Source: Chitinophaga hostae
GTDB lineage: Bacteria; Bacteroidota; Bacteroidia; Chitinophagales; Chitinophagaceae
Length of the DNA stretch: 64,000 nt
Direction: 5' to 3'
Assembly (NCBI RefSeq): GCF_018224885.1
Contig: NZ_JAGTXB010000009.1
Coordinates: forward strand, 186,001-250,000
The notes under the pieces were generated by a model that had not been told where the DNA came from, did not search any database, and saw only the letters and a list, made by a program, of their open reading frames with translations. Positions 1-9,306 of the stretch are shown here, piece by piece (the first letter of the stretch is position 1; each line of letters begins with the position of its first letter). The position numbers and the translations under genes are program-made.

Positions 1-936
1 GAAAACCTACCCAAGCTGCTCTTCAAACCGGGCGGAATGGTGATTGCGTTATTCGGTGTGGAGGCCAATGATCCGCGAAACAAATATGCCGGTAAGGTGA
101 TGTACACCCAATCATTCGATAACGGAAAAACCTGGCAGGCAGCGATACCGCTGGTTACAGATACAGCCGGTTATGATCAGCGTTATTTTGATATGGCTTT
201 GCTGCCTGGTGGCGAGGCCGCGGCAATATGGCTGGATAACCGGAAGACAACTAACGAGGAAGGATCAACGTTGTATTTTGCTGCTACAAGGAAGCGTGAA
301 GGTTTTGGGACAGCTATGCCGGTGGCCACCACTATCTGCCAGTGTTGCCGTACAAAAATATATGTGGCTGGCAACGGCGATATTCACCTGGCTTACCGGG
401 ATATCATTAACGATTCTATCCGCGATATGGTGCACCAGGTTTCCACAGATGGAGGTAAATCATTTTCTGCGCCCGTCCGTATCAGCGCCGATAACTGGGT
501 GGTGAACGGCTGTCCGCATACCGGGCCAACACTGACCGCCAACAGTACCGGGTTGCATTTTGCATGGTTCACCATGGGTGGCGGGCAAGGGGCTTTTTAC
601 TGCCGGTCTGTTGATAACGGAAACACCTATACGCAAAAGGAACCATTAAGCAAAGCGCCAATGGCAAAGCACCCGCAGATGACTACGGTAAATGATCAGG
701 TGTTGATAGTATGGGATGAACCGGTAAAATGGAAGACCGATTTTAACAGCAGGGTTGGATTTCAGTATAAAGCGGCTGATGGTAAAACTTTACAGGCAGG
801 TGTTCTTACTAACGATAGTAGCTATGCAAATTTTCCGGTGATCAGTGCGTTGAAAGGTGATAAGGCATTGCTGGCTTATAAGCGGCGGAATGGGAGCAGG
901 AGCGAAGTAGTAGTGGATCAACTGAATTTGAAATAG
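1..936 (+). CDS. BNR-repeat sialidase-like protein, 5' end missing
   Basis: The reading frame is open from base 1 to the TAG at 934-936, so the gene starts outside the window; the first internal ATG is at 37. Three Asp-box (BNR) motifs are visible: SFDNGKTW, STDGGKSF and SVDNGNTY, spaced as in a beta-propeller of the exo-alpha-sialidase superfamily. A Cys-rich ICQCC motif lies near residue 100 of the visible part. The fold is well supported, but catalytic residues cannot be assigned from this fragment, so sialidase activity is not claimed; many Bacteroidota proteins of this type are annotated only as exo-alpha-sialidase-like. A strong hairpin follows the stop. Confidence 0.75.
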   Translation, partial: ENLPKLLFKPGGMVIALFGVEANDPRNKYAGKVMYTQSFDNGKTWQAAIPLVTDTAGYDQRYFDMALLPGGEAAAIWLDNRKTTNEEGSTLYFAATRKREGFGTAMPVATTICQCCRTKIYVAGNGDIHLAYRDIINDSIRDMVHQVSTDGGKSFSAPVRISADNWVVNGCPHTGPTLTANSTGLHFAWFTMGGGQGAFYCRSVDNGNTYTQKEPLSKAPMAKHPQMTTVNDQVLIVWDEPVKWKTDFNSRVGFQYKAADGKTLQAGVLTNDSSYANFPVISALKGDKALLAYKRRNGSRSEVVVDQLNLK

Positions 937-946
937 CGGAAAAAAA

Positions 947-1001
947 TTGGGAGGTAACTATTTTTTGGAAAGGATAGTCTCAAAAAATAGTTATCTCCCA
1001 A
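947..1001. terminator. 20-bp-stem hairpin after the BNR gene
   Basis: Arms at 947-966 and 982-1001 pair over 20 bases with one mismatch (a G-T pair when read as RNA), around a 15-base loop; each arm carries a run of six T or A. It lies 11 bases past the TAG and between convergent genes, which fits a bidirectional terminator. The rest of the 937-1328 gap holds only a doubtful minus-strand frame. Confidence 0.6.
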
Positions 1002-1287
1002 CATCAAAAAATTTCTCAGCTGTAGCCCAAAGAAAAGCCTTTTTGTCCGGCCCAATCTTTATGGGTTGTTGCCCAACGACCATAGTTACTCTTCCGGGAG
1101 CTGCCAAAATAAAGGCGCCATCCTTCTTTCCACGAGGGATAGTACAGGCGTAGCAAGTACATAGTAATAAATGTAAGCATAGGGATATGGTTTCAAGTTT
1201 AGGATAGTTAGTCAGTTTAGTTGCATTGGCATAGATTTTTTGCCGGCATAACAAGTATATAGGCAGAAAATATATAAATGTTTCCAA
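991..1287 (-). CDS. doubtful small Cys-rich ORF
   Basis: A 98-codon minus-strand frame starts at a TTG (1285-1287); no ATG is available. It contains a hydrophobic stretch followed by LLCTCYACTIPRG, which loosely resembles a lipoprotein signal, and then a soluble C-terminus. Its end overlaps the hairpin at 947-1001. There is no recognised family and no visible ribosome binding site. It may be a real small lipoprotein, a decayed gene or chance; it is listed because it is the only candidate in this 392-base gap. Confidence 0.2.
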   Translation of the reverse strand: METFIYFLPIYLLCRQKIYANATKLTNYPKLETISLCLHLLLCTCYACTIPRGKKDGAFILAAPGRVTMVVGQQPIKIGPDKKAFLWATAEKFFDVGR

Positions 1288-1328
1288 ATATAAAGACTAT
1301 CTCCTGGACATGAAATCACACCTATGTG

Positions 1329-2084
1329 TTATTTTTTATCTATGTAATAAGCATTGGCCTGTTGTAATGGCGTCATTACCAGGTCATTAATGCAAACGTG
1401 TGGCGGAAGTGTTGTACAATAATATACTACATCCGCTACATCCTGTGCTGTTAAGGGAATAAATCCTTTATATACTTCTTTGGCTTTATCTTCATCTCCC
1501 TTAAATCTCACCAGTGAAAATTCTGTTTCTGCAGCGCCGGGATGAATAGCTGTCACCTTTATACGATAAGGTAACAGGTCGATCCGCATACCCTGCGAAA
1601 TAGCGTCAACAGCGGCTTTGGTAGCACAGTATACATTGCCTTTGGCGTATACGAGTTTTGCAGCCGTGGAGCCAATATTGATAATATGCCCCATGGTACG
1701 GGAACGCATCCAGGGAATCACGGTGCGTGATACATACAGCAGCCCTTTTACATTGGTGTCTATCATGGCATCCCAGTCGCTGGTGCTGCCTTCATCGATG
1801 GTACTTAACCCCGCGGCAAGCCCTGCATTGTTGACAAGGATATCGATTTTTCTCCATTCTTCCGGAATGGTACCTAATACCGCTTTTACTTCTTCTTCTT
1901 TTCTTACATCAAAATTCAGGGCGAGTACATTGACGCCGAATTCCTGTGTAAGTTGTGTTTGAAACGCATCCAGTCTGTCTTTCCGCCTTCCGGTTATAAT
2001 CACATCATAACCCTTACCCGCATACGTAGTAGCGCAAGCCTGACCAAAACCGGCTGTTGCGCCGGTGATAAGAACAATACCCAT
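1329..2084 (-). CDS. SDR family NAD(P)-dependent oxidoreductase
   Basis: A 251-residue classical short-chain dehydrogenase. The cofactor motif TGATAGFG is at residues 7-14, NNAG at about 85-88, and the catalytic Ser139, Tyr152 and Lys156 (YCATK) are present. The arrangement and length match the YdfG / 3-hydroxy acid or serine dehydrogenase group, but the substrate cannot be read from sequence. ATG start. It is the last gene of a minus-strand run that begins at lnt, 33 bases after the type B T9SS gene upstream, so it may be co-transcribed. Confidence 0.9.
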   Translation of the reverse strand: MGIVLITGATAGFGQACATTYAGKGYDVIITGRRKDRLDAFQTQLTQEFGVNVLALNFDVRKEEEVKAVLGTIPEEWRKIDILVNNAGLAAGLSTIDEGSTSDWDAMIDTNVKGLLYVSRTVIPWMRSRTMGHIINIGSTAAKLVYAKGNVYCATKAAVDAISQGMRIDLLPYRIKVTAIHPGAAETEFSLVRFKGDEDKAKEVYKGFIPLTAQDVADVVYYCTTLPPHVCINDLVMTPLQQANAYYIDKK

Positions 2085-2117
2085 GAGATGTAATTTTTTT
2101 GTGCAATTTACAAAGGA

Positions 2118-4046
2118 TCAGCGGATCAGCGTAACGGTTCCTTTTTTCATGATTTCCTGACCGTTAAAATCGGTACCCTGTAATATCCAGATATAGGTGT
2201 CTACAGGAGCAGGCGCTCCTTTGAAAGTGCCGTCCCACCCATTCCGGAAGTCGGTGGAGGAATATATTTCCACGCCCCAGCGGTTAAATATGCGGAAGAA
2301 TTTATAAGTCGTAATACCCACGGGGATAAAGCGGAAACGATCGTTCTGGCCATCGCCGTTTGGTGTAAAGGCATTAGGGATATACATTTCGGGCCCGGTG
2401 TAATATTTCACACTGATGGTAGCATAACCAAAACATCCCTGCTGATTGGATACCCGTAACCTGAAAGCAATATCACGGTTGTAGCGCAATACCGGGTTGG
2501 CAATGGAAGGATTGCTCAATCCGTCTGACGGACTCCAGGAATAAAACTCACCACCACTTCCCTGCATCTCCAATGGCTGTCCCCGGGCGAGTATGGTATC
2601 GTTACCGGCGTAAGGGTTTACTTCATATACCCTTATATTTTTGGTGACGGTTTTTTCGCATTCCTTATCCGTTTGTACCGTCAGTGAAATCGTATATACG
2701 TCGCCTTTAGTAAAGGTATGCTGCAGCGATCGTTGTATGCCGGGGGTAACCACACTGTCGGTTGTACCCAGGTCCCATACGTGCGAAGTAATATTTCCAT
2801 ACCGGTAGGAAGACGTATCATTAAACTGTATAGGGTCCCCTTTACAAATTCCCGAGGAGGTAAAGCCTACTTTTAACCCGGGATAATTACGTATTTCACC
2901 CACTGCGCTGTCCGTACAGGCAAGCCCCGGGTTAACCACCATTTTAACTTTGTATACGCCGGTATCCGGATACTGGTGGTAAAACATGGTTTTGCTGTTG
3001 GTTAATGTATCGGATCCATCGCCAAAGGTCCAGTAATAGGTAGACGTGAAGCCGGCTACGCTGGAGTTAGTGATCGGAACCTGCAGGGCCGGATCATCTG
3101 TACAGTTGTTCAACACAGATGGGAAGGTGGCGGTAATTTTCGTCTGACAGTTATATACGGTCAGCAGTATATCCTTGCTATGCGTACCGAGGAATTGTTT
3201 GGTAACCGGATCATACTCATTCACGCACACCGTTACCACATAACGGCCTGGCAGGTTAGGGGTACAGGTAATCATGCCTTTGTCGGAAATGAAGATGCCC
3301 GGGTTGCCTCCCAGCGGATTGTTGCCGGAATAAGGCGGAATATACCGTACCGTAGAATTATAAGGAGGTGGAGTAGTAGAATTGCTTTCGTTGGCGTTGG
3401 AACCATCCGTTAATGCGCTGCAGAGATTATAGGTAAGACTATCTCCATCCTCATCATAGGCGGCATAATTGAGCGTAAAAGGCATTGCATTGCAAATAAT
3501 AATGGCGGTATCTTTATTAAAATAGGCGCTGTTATTATTAGGTCTTGATTCCGTGCCGGGAATCACGGTGTAATAAGTAGATCCTTCATGTTCTGAATCA
3601 TAGATATTGCTCAGGCTTTCACCGCGGCAGCAACGTTGAGAGGCCACATAATAACCTCCCGCTACCGGCGCCAGCTCTATCTCAGCGGTATAAAAAGCAA
3701 CTTCCAGGTGTTGCGATTTTGGCGCCAGACAAGGATTTTTAAGTGTATCGATAAGCGGGCGGGTTTGGGAAATATAGAGGTATACAGAAGATAAAACTTT
3801 GGAACCATTGGAAGTAAATACGTTAGCTGTAACCGGGTTCTCAAATCTGTCGATACAACCTTGACGTTCGCCACAGGTGAAATCTGCGTCGCGGTATAAC
3901 TTGAGGGTGATGAGATAACGGTAGCGTGTGTTATCTCCACTCATTCCTAATGTTTTATAAAAAATTTCGCCACCAATGATATGGTATCCAGCTGCGAAAA
4001 TAGGGAAAAGGCAACAGCTCAACACCAGTAATGCTGCTCTCTTCAT
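2118..4046 (-). CDS. PKD-domain secreted protein with T9SS type B sorting domain
   Basis: A 642-residue exported protein. A signal peptide ends near residue 19, followed by an HIIGGEIFYK motif shared with its upstream neighbour. A beta-sandwich region to about residue 300 is followed by two PKD-like domains (YYWTFGDGSDT near 340; HVWDLG near 425) and the gliding-motility-associated C-terminal domain at 555-642 (NAFTPNGDGQNDRF, FNRWG, GWDGTFKG, ending KGTVTLIR). This domain is the type B T9SS signal, so the protein should be exported and attached to the cell surface. It is a tandem paralogue of the next gene; no PorP lies beside them. The ligand is unknown; an adhesin role is inferred. Confidence 0.92.
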   Translation of the reverse strand: MKRAALLVLSCCLFPIFAAGYHIIGGEIFYKTLGMSGDNTRYRYLITLKLYRDADFTCGERQGCIDRFENPVTANVFTSNGSKVLSSVYLYISQTRPLIDTLKNPCLAPKSQHLEVAFYTAEIELAPVAGGYYVASQRCCRGESLSNIYDSEHEGSTYYTVIPGTESRPNNNSAYFNKDTAIIICNAMPFTLNYAAYDEDGDSLTYNLCSALTDGSNANESNSTTPPPYNSTVRYIPPYSGNNPLGGNPGIFISDKGMITCTPNLPGRYVVTVCVNEYDPVTKQFLGTHSKDILLTVYNCQTKITATFPSVLNNCTDDPALQVPITNSSVAGFTSTYYWTFGDGSDTLTNSKTMFYHQYPDTGVYKVKMVVNPGLACTDSAVGEIRNYPGLKVGFTSSGICKGDPIQFNDTSSYRYGNITSHVWDLGTTDSVVTPGIQRSLQHTFTKGDVYTISLTVQTDKECEKTVTKNIRVYEVNPYAGNDTILARGQPLEMQGSGGEFYSWSPSDGLSNPSIANPVLRYNRDIAFRLRVSNQQGCFGYATISVKYYTGPEMYIPNAFTPNGDGQNDRFRFIPVGITTYKFFRIFNRWGVEIYSSTDFRNGWDGTFKGAPAPVDTYIWILQGTDFNGQEIMKKGTVTLIR

Positions 4047-4109
4047 GATAGGGGGACTGCTCTATTAAGTTAACACAAAAAGAGCAGATACGGTTCAATC
4101 GGGACAACT

Positions 4110-6737
4110 TTATCTTACGAGTGTTACAGTGCCTTTACGCTGAACGGTATTGTTGTTAACATCCTTTCCCTGGACTACCCAAACATAGGTACCTACTGCG
4201 GCATTCTGACCATTTACGGTACCATCCCATCCTTTGAGATAGGCGGTGGTAGCATACACCAGCTTGCCCCACCGGTCAAACACCCGGAAAAATTCCATCG
4301 TTACAATACCTACCGGTAAGGGACGGAAAATATCGTTCAGGCCATCGCCATTGGGAGAGAATGCGTTAGGTATATAAATATCCGGGCCTTTAATAAAGCG
4401 AACAAAAATGTTGTCGGTACCGGGGCAACCTTCCTGCGTATAGGCGGTAACGGTATACGTAATGTCATGATTATAGGTCGTCACCGGGTTGTAGATATTC
4501 CGGTTGTTAAGTCCGTCGGGCGGCGACCAGGAATAGCGCACCCCTCCTGTAGCATTGAGCTGGAAAGGCGTGTTCAACATGATAATGGTGTCATTTCCGG
4601 CAAAAGCGTTCACTTTGGGTACCACTTTTACCAGTGCGGTAGCTGTTACCGGTTTAGGACATCCCAATGTATCCGTTACAGTTACGGTAAACAAAGTGGT
4701 ATCCGGAGGACGGGCCAATGTAACCGGCGCCGACGCATTGTCTACATAAAACGTCGGTGACCAGCGGTAATAGGCGCCTCCTGTAGCTCTTAATGTCAGC
4801 GGAACACCAAAACAAACAGTGGTGTCTGGCGCAGCAGTTGGTTTGGGAGGGTCTACCACTTTAAGACTAACGGTGTCGGTCGAACGACATTTACCAAGCG
4901 CCACCTGCACCTCGTAAGAACGTTTCGGTGGCGGCGGTATCACATATACATCCGGGTTAAAAGAGATCACCGTGCCCTGATCGAGGTCGGTCCAGCGATA
5001 GGTATATAAGCCATCTGCTTCAGTTCCTAAATGAACTTCATCACCGGTACATACCGTGCTGTCGGCAATGGTTTTTACGTGGATGGTATCTCTTACATCT
5101 ACCAAAATATCTTTATCATTGATACAGCCCTGGTTATCAACAAAAGTTACCTTGTAAGTAGTTTTGCGTGGGGGAAATACAATGGGATCCGGTGTGTTGG
5201 GATTCAGGATGAAGTAGTTGTCCGGTGTCCAGTTAAATTTACCGGGTAAGGGGCTGTTGGCCCACATGTGCAAGCTGTCTTTTATACAGAGCAACGTATC
5301 TGCTGTAGCCGTAAATGGTGGTTTGTCATAAATGGTGATGGCATTGGTAATTGTTTGCTCACAGCCCTTATTGTTCCGCATGTAAAGTTTTACATTATAG
5401 GTGCCTGCTGTTTTGTAGGACCAGTTGGGATTGGCAGCATTGGAAGTGTCGCCGGCGTTACCGGTATTAAAATCCCATTTATAATATTCAATGCCACCGG
5501 CATCCGAGCGGGTAGCACCGGAATTAAATTTTGTTTCCTTATTCGAACAAAGACCTGCAGCGGTAAACGCTGCTTTAAATACCGGGTAGGCATATACGAG
5601 TGCCGTAGCACTATCGCCGCAATTGCTATTCTTATCAACCCACATTTTTACGGTGTACAGGCCCTGTTTTGCATAGGTGTGGGTGAAGGGCGCGGTGCTG
5701 TTGGTGCTGAACGAGGTGCCATCTCCAAATTCCCAGTAATAAGGTTTTCCCAGTGTGCTGTTATTGGTAAAGGTGATGGTCAAACTGGAACAGTCATTAT
5801 ACTTATCCGGCATAGCTGCCGTAACCTGTTTTACGCAGGTGGTAACATTGATATGGAAGTCTTTACGCAGCGTACTTATTTGTACTCCTTTGCGGTATTC
5901 CTTAACACATACCGTCACTACGTATTTTCCGGCTGCGGGCGCAATACCTGAAATGATACCTGTTTTCGGGTTAATGGTCACATTGGCGCCCAGCGGATGT
6001 TGCCCGTCGAACGGCGATTTATACACCACAAAATTATACGGAGGGTTCGATGCTGCCGGTGGAACATTGTCTTCCCCGGTAAGGCGCCCGCCTTTGTAGG
6101 CGTCGCAAAACTCGTAGGCAAGGGAATCGCCGTCGGCATCTGAAGCGGAAAAATCGTAGGTGAACTTTTTATCGGCGCATACCAGTGTAGCTTCTTCTTT
6201 ATTAAACATCGGGCTGGAGTTTTGCTGTGCGTTTACATTTTGCCCGGGAATGTCGATATAATAGGTAGCGCCGGTACCAAGGTCTCCGCTGCCATCAGGA
6301 ATGGGTTCTGCCACTACATTCAGCATGAACGGATCACGGCAGCAGCTTTGAAAGGCGATGGTGTAGCCTTCGTTGTTAGCGGGTATGGTAACGGTGGTGG
6401 TATAGGTGCCTATCTGGTAACAGATGGTTGGAGGATTCATAATACAGGGATCTATCTGTCCCAGGTTTTTTTCCTCAAATGAAGTACGGCTTATTTTATA
6501 ATCGGCCAGTTTGCCATAATTGCTTTTGTCGAAAGCGGAGAGGTATACGGCATCAGGCATTTTGGCGATCCTGGGTCCGTTTGTGCAAATACGGTATAGT
6601 TTGAGGGAGATGGTGTAGGTGAGCGAGTTGCCAGTACGGCTTACGAACTTGTAATATACCTGTCCGCCTATGATATGGCTGGCTTGCGCCGCCAGGGCGC
6701 ACACCATGCATAGCAGGATGACAAGCAGTTTTTTCAC
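4110..6737 (-). CDS. large PKD/Ig-repeat protein with T9SS type B sorting domain
   Basis: An 875-residue exported protein starting at GTG (6735-6737), with signal peptide MKKLLVILLCMVCALAAQA and then SHIIGGQVYYKF, the same N-terminal block as the downstream paralogue. PKD-type motifs (YYWEFGDGTSF; YKWDFNTGNAG) are followed by several Ig-like or PKD-like repeats, and the type B C-terminal domain occupies about 788-875 (NAFSPNGDGLNDIF, FDRWG, GWDGTVNG, KGTVTLVR). It is probably a cell-surface adhesin or scaffold exported by T9SS. A 63-base gap separates it from its shorter paralogue, which suggests duplication followed by gain or loss of repeats. Confidence 0.92.
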   Translation of the reverse strand: MKKLLVILLCMVCALAAQASHIIGGQVYYKFVSRTGNSLTYTISLKLYRICTNGPRIAKMPDAVYLSAFDKSNYGKLADYKISRTSFEEKNLGQIDPCIMNPPTICYQIGTYTTTVTIPANNEGYTIAFQSCCRDPFMLNVVAEPIPDGSGDLGTGATYYIDIPGQNVNAQQNSSPMFNKEEATLVCADKKFTYDFSASDADGDSLAYEFCDAYKGGRLTGEDNVPPAASNPPYNFVVYKSPFDGQHPLGANVTINPKTGIISGIAPAAGKYVVTVCVKEYRKGVQISTLRKDFHINVTTCVKQVTAAMPDKYNDCSSLTITFTNNSTLGKPYYWEFGDGTSFSTNSTAPFTHTYAKQGLYTVKMWVDKNSNCGDSATALVYAYPVFKAAFTAAGLCSNKETKFNSGATRSDAGGIEYYKWDFNTGNAGDTSNAANPNWSYKTAGTYNVKLYMRNNKGCEQTITNAITIYDKPPFTATADTLLCIKDSLHMWANSPLPGKFNWTPDNYFILNPNTPDPIVFPPRKTTYKVTFVDNQGCINDKDILVDVRDTIHVKTIADSTVCTGDEVHLGTEADGLYTYRWTDLDQGTVISFNPDVYVIPPPPKRSYEVQVALGKCRSTDTVSLKVVDPPKPTAAPDTTVCFGVPLTLRATGGAYYRWSPTFYVDNASAPVTLARPPDTTLFTVTVTDTLGCPKPVTATALVKVVPKVNAFAGNDTIIMLNTPFQLNATGGVRYSWSPPDGLNNRNIYNPVTTYNHDITYTVTAYTQEGCPGTDNIFVRFIKGPDIYIPNAFSPNGDGLNDIFRPLPVGIVTMEFFRVFDRWGKLVYATTAYLKGWDGTVNGQNAAVGTYVWVVQGKDVNNNTVQRKGTVTLVR

Positions 6738-6756
6738 AACAAGCGGTTTTTTTTGA

Positions 6757-7548
6757 TTATAGTTGACAAAAGGCTATAAACTGTTCCAATATCACATTAC
6801 TCTCAGTTGGTATTTCCCACATACCCATATGACCCACATTTTCAAAAATATGTATGCTGCTGACGCGGGGTAAAGTTATCTGCGGTAACACGTTATCTAA
6901 CGGTACTGCATTATCGTCTTTCCCGATCATGAATAACACGGGTACCTGTATTGTTTTCAGTACGGCTGTTCTGTCCGGTCTGGCAGCCATTGCTTCGTAA
7001 TAGGCTATCAGCGCCGGAAGCTCGCACTGCATGCCCATTTTTACATATGCATCTACTGCTGCAGGCAGTTTACTTTTGGTAACGGGACTGAACATATTAG
7101 GCAATGTTTGCCTTAAAAATGTTTCAGCACCGTATTGTTCCATCAGTTTAATGGATTTGCGCCGGCCTTCTTTTTTCTCTTCGCTGTCTGCTTTGGCGGT
7201 GGAATGGAAAAGTCCCAGGCCTTTTATCAGGGAGGGATATTTTTCCGCCAGCGCCAATGCAATGTAGCCTCCCATAGAGTGGCCTATAATTACTGCATTA
7301 CTGATGTTTTCGGCTAACAGTATGGCATATACGTACTCCGCCATAGATTCGATGGTGAGTGGCGTAGAAAGTGGTGTCGCTGCTGTTCCCGGTAAGTCTG
7401 GAATGATAACGTGGTAACTTGTTTTCAGTTGTGTTGCCTGTTGATCCCAGATGCCTGAATTTTCTGCAAAGCCATGAATAAATACTATCGTTGCACCTTG
7501 CCCTTCATCCAGCCAGGTGATGTTTCCGTTATTGATTGATTTCCGCAT
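6757..7548 (-). CDS. alpha/beta hydrolase
   Basis: A 263-residue alpha/beta-hydrolase fold protein. The oxyanion-side motif is HGFAENSGIW near 25-34, the nucleophile elbow GHSMGG places Ser91, an acid is likely at Asp211 or 212 (GKDDNAVP), and His240 lies in NVGHMGMW. No signal peptide, so cytoplasmic. Substrate unknown; this type includes esterases and meta-cleavage hydrolases. Its first 20 bases overlap the end of lnt, so translation is probably coupled. Confidence 0.9.
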   Translation of the reverse strand: MRKSINNGNITWLDEGQGATIVFIHGFAENSGIWDQQATQLKTSYHVIIPDLPGTAATPLSTPLTIESMAEYVYAILLAENISNAVIIGHSMGGYIALALAEKYPSLIKGLGLFHSTAKADSEEKKEGRRKSIKLMEQYGAETFLRQTLPNMFSPVTKSKLPAAVDAYVKMGMQCELPALIAYYEAMAARPDRTAVLKTIQVPVLFMIGKDDNAVPLDNVLPQITLPRVSSIHIFENVGHMGMWEIPTESNVILEQFIAFCQL

Positions 7549-9139
7549 GTTTTAAACCGGGAATAAATCGTGAAATAAAAGCATGTACCAGAAACAAGAT
7601 ACAAAATATTAATGCTGCTTTCGACACGAGGTCGCCATTTTTTACATAGAACGTATTCCCGGTCCTTGGTGTTACACTTGCTTTAAAAACAGCTTCCTGC
7701 CAGTAGGGTTGCGGCTGATAAATATTGCCTGCGGGGTCAATAACGGCTGATATTCCGGTATTTGCGCAGCGGGCAATCCAGCGGCGGGTTTCAATTGCCC
7801 GTATCCTGGCGTATTGCAGGTGCTGCCGGTGCCCTTCTGTATTTCCCCACCACCCGTCATTGGTAATAATGACTAATAGATTAGCACCAGGTTTAATATG
7901 CGTGGCCATATAGTTACTGAATACTGACTCATAGCATATTACGGGGAATACATTGATGCTGTCTGCCGGGTTGGTAAACAGTTCCACACCAGGCATACGT
8001 CCGTAGCTGCCCGAAATACCGCCGAAATCCAGCGCCACACTTTGCATAAACGATAAGTAGCGCACATAGGGCACCAGTTCTGCACCGGGCACCAGTTCAT
8101 ACTTATGGTATATCTGTATGCTGTGAGAAGTATCTATCTGTATAGCGCTGTTATAGGCATCCCAGCGACTGCCATCATTCAATGTTCTGGCGGTTGGAGG
8201 TATTTCGTCGGTGCCGTTGTAAAGTTTCATGGTAGCGGCGCCGCTGATTAATCTGGCTTTGGGACATTTGCGGAGCATGTCCCGGATGGCCATTACTTCC
8301 GGTTGATAGTTTAGTTCATGTTCCCAGGCGCCCTGCGGAAACAATGCAGTTTCCGGCCAGATGATATAACGGGTGTTGCTGTCCGCTTTTTCCTGTGTAA
8401 GGCGCAGCAATTTGCCCAGTTGTTCCATGGCGGATCCGGCGCTGAACTTTTCATCATACGGATCTATATTGGGCTGCACAATCACTACTTCCGTTTTGCG
8501 TGCGGGATCATCCGGAGTGGGGCTGGTAAACGCGGAGATGATCAGCGGTACGCCTATTACCAATGCCGGTTTCCAGATTTCACGCAGTACCTGTTTCCAT
8601 GAAAAATCGTATAGCCTGGCACGTTTCCACACATTGTAAATCAGGATGTTGGCGCACAGCACCCAGCAGGTGCCGCCACTGGTGCCGGTAAATTCATACC
8701 ATTGTATCCATCCCGGCCGCAGGGCAAAGGCATGGCCGAGCACCAGCCAGGGCCAGCTGAATTCCCAGGTCTGGTGAATATATTCAAACGTTAACCAATA
8801 TACGATGAGGGCAAAATAAGCGACGGGTTCCGGCAATTTTCTCCGGCTATTTTTAAATGCCAGCCATGGAATACTCATGAGCAGGGCGTTGAAACAGTTG
8901 GCAAATACGCCGCTTAGCGGCAGCGTGGTATTACCCACCCACCAGGTGGAAGCCACATTCCATACCAGGAAAGTTCCGAAGATAAGACCAAAATATTTCC
9001 AGCGGTTTTGCACCTTTTCACTGATATACAGCAATGGTGTAAGTGCAATGAAAATAAGCGGCGTAAGCGGCATGGTGGGCCAGGAAAGCCAGAGTATCAG
9101 GCCACTCAGCATACTTAACAACAGGTAAGGCTTCTTCAT
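7529..9139 (-). CDS. lnt: apolipoprotein N-acyltransferase
   Basis: A 536-residue inner-membrane enzyme that adds the third acyl chain to the N-terminal cysteine of lipoproteins. Several hydrophobic segments (about 1-200) are followed by the nitrilase-like periplasmic domain. The triad is visible: Glu263 (WPETALF), Lys346 (YHKYELVPG) and Cys402 (ICYESVF), in the same order and near the same positions as in E. coli Lnt. A last membrane helix lies near 510-530. ATG start directly beside a family-A palindrome arm. First gene of the minus-strand run that ends at the SDR. Confidence 0.95.
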   Translation of the reverse strand: MKKPYLLLSMLSGLILWLSWPTMPLTPLIFIALTPLLYISEKVQNRWKYFGLIFGTFLVWNVASTWWVGNTTLPLSGVFANCFNALLMSIPWLAFKNSRRKLPEPVAYFALIVYWLTFEYIHQTWEFSWPWLVLGHAFALRPGWIQWYEFTGTSGGTCWVLCANILIYNVWKRARLYDFSWKQVLREIWKPALVIGVPLIISAFTSPTPDDPARKTEVVIVQPNIDPYDEKFSAGSAMEQLGKLLRLTQEKADSNTRYIIWPETALFPQGAWEHELNYQPEVMAIRDMLRKCPKARLISGAATMKLYNGTDEIPPTARTLNDGSRWDAYNSAIQIDTSHSIQIYHKYELVPGAELVPYVRYLSFMQSVALDFGGISGSYGRMPGVELFTNPADSINVFPVICYESVFSNYMATHIKPGANLLVIITNDGWWGNTEGHRQHLQYARIRAIETRRWIARCANTGISAVIDPAGNIYQPQPYWQEAVFKASVTPRTGNTFYVKNGDLVSKAALIFCILFLVHAFISRFIPGLKHAEINQ

Positions 9140-9141
9140 TT

Positions 9142-9306
9142 AAAAATTACGAATTACAAATTACGAATTACGGAACATAGCGAAGATAAGCGCGTAATAC
9201 CTGAAAACAAAAACGCCCGGCACCAAAGTACCAGGCGTTAATTTAGAATTATTATTACAACTTCACTTTTACACGTAATTCGTAATTCCTAATTCGTAAT
9301 TTTTTT
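9142..9306. repeat. family-A palindrome (AATTACG words), copy A1
   Basis: The left arm at 9142-9173 and right arm at 9274-9306 are inverted copies built of repeated GAATTAC words. The right arm runs into the guaB stop codon and the left arm ends two bases from the lnt start codon. The guaB terminator sits in the loop. Confidence 0.8.
9208..9239 (-). terminator. intrinsic terminator of guaB
   Basis: On the minus strand an AACGCCTGG arm pairs with CCGGGCGTT across a 10-base loop (one mismatch) and is followed by TTTTGTTTTC. It is correctly placed and oriented to end guaB transcription. Confidence 0.75.
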
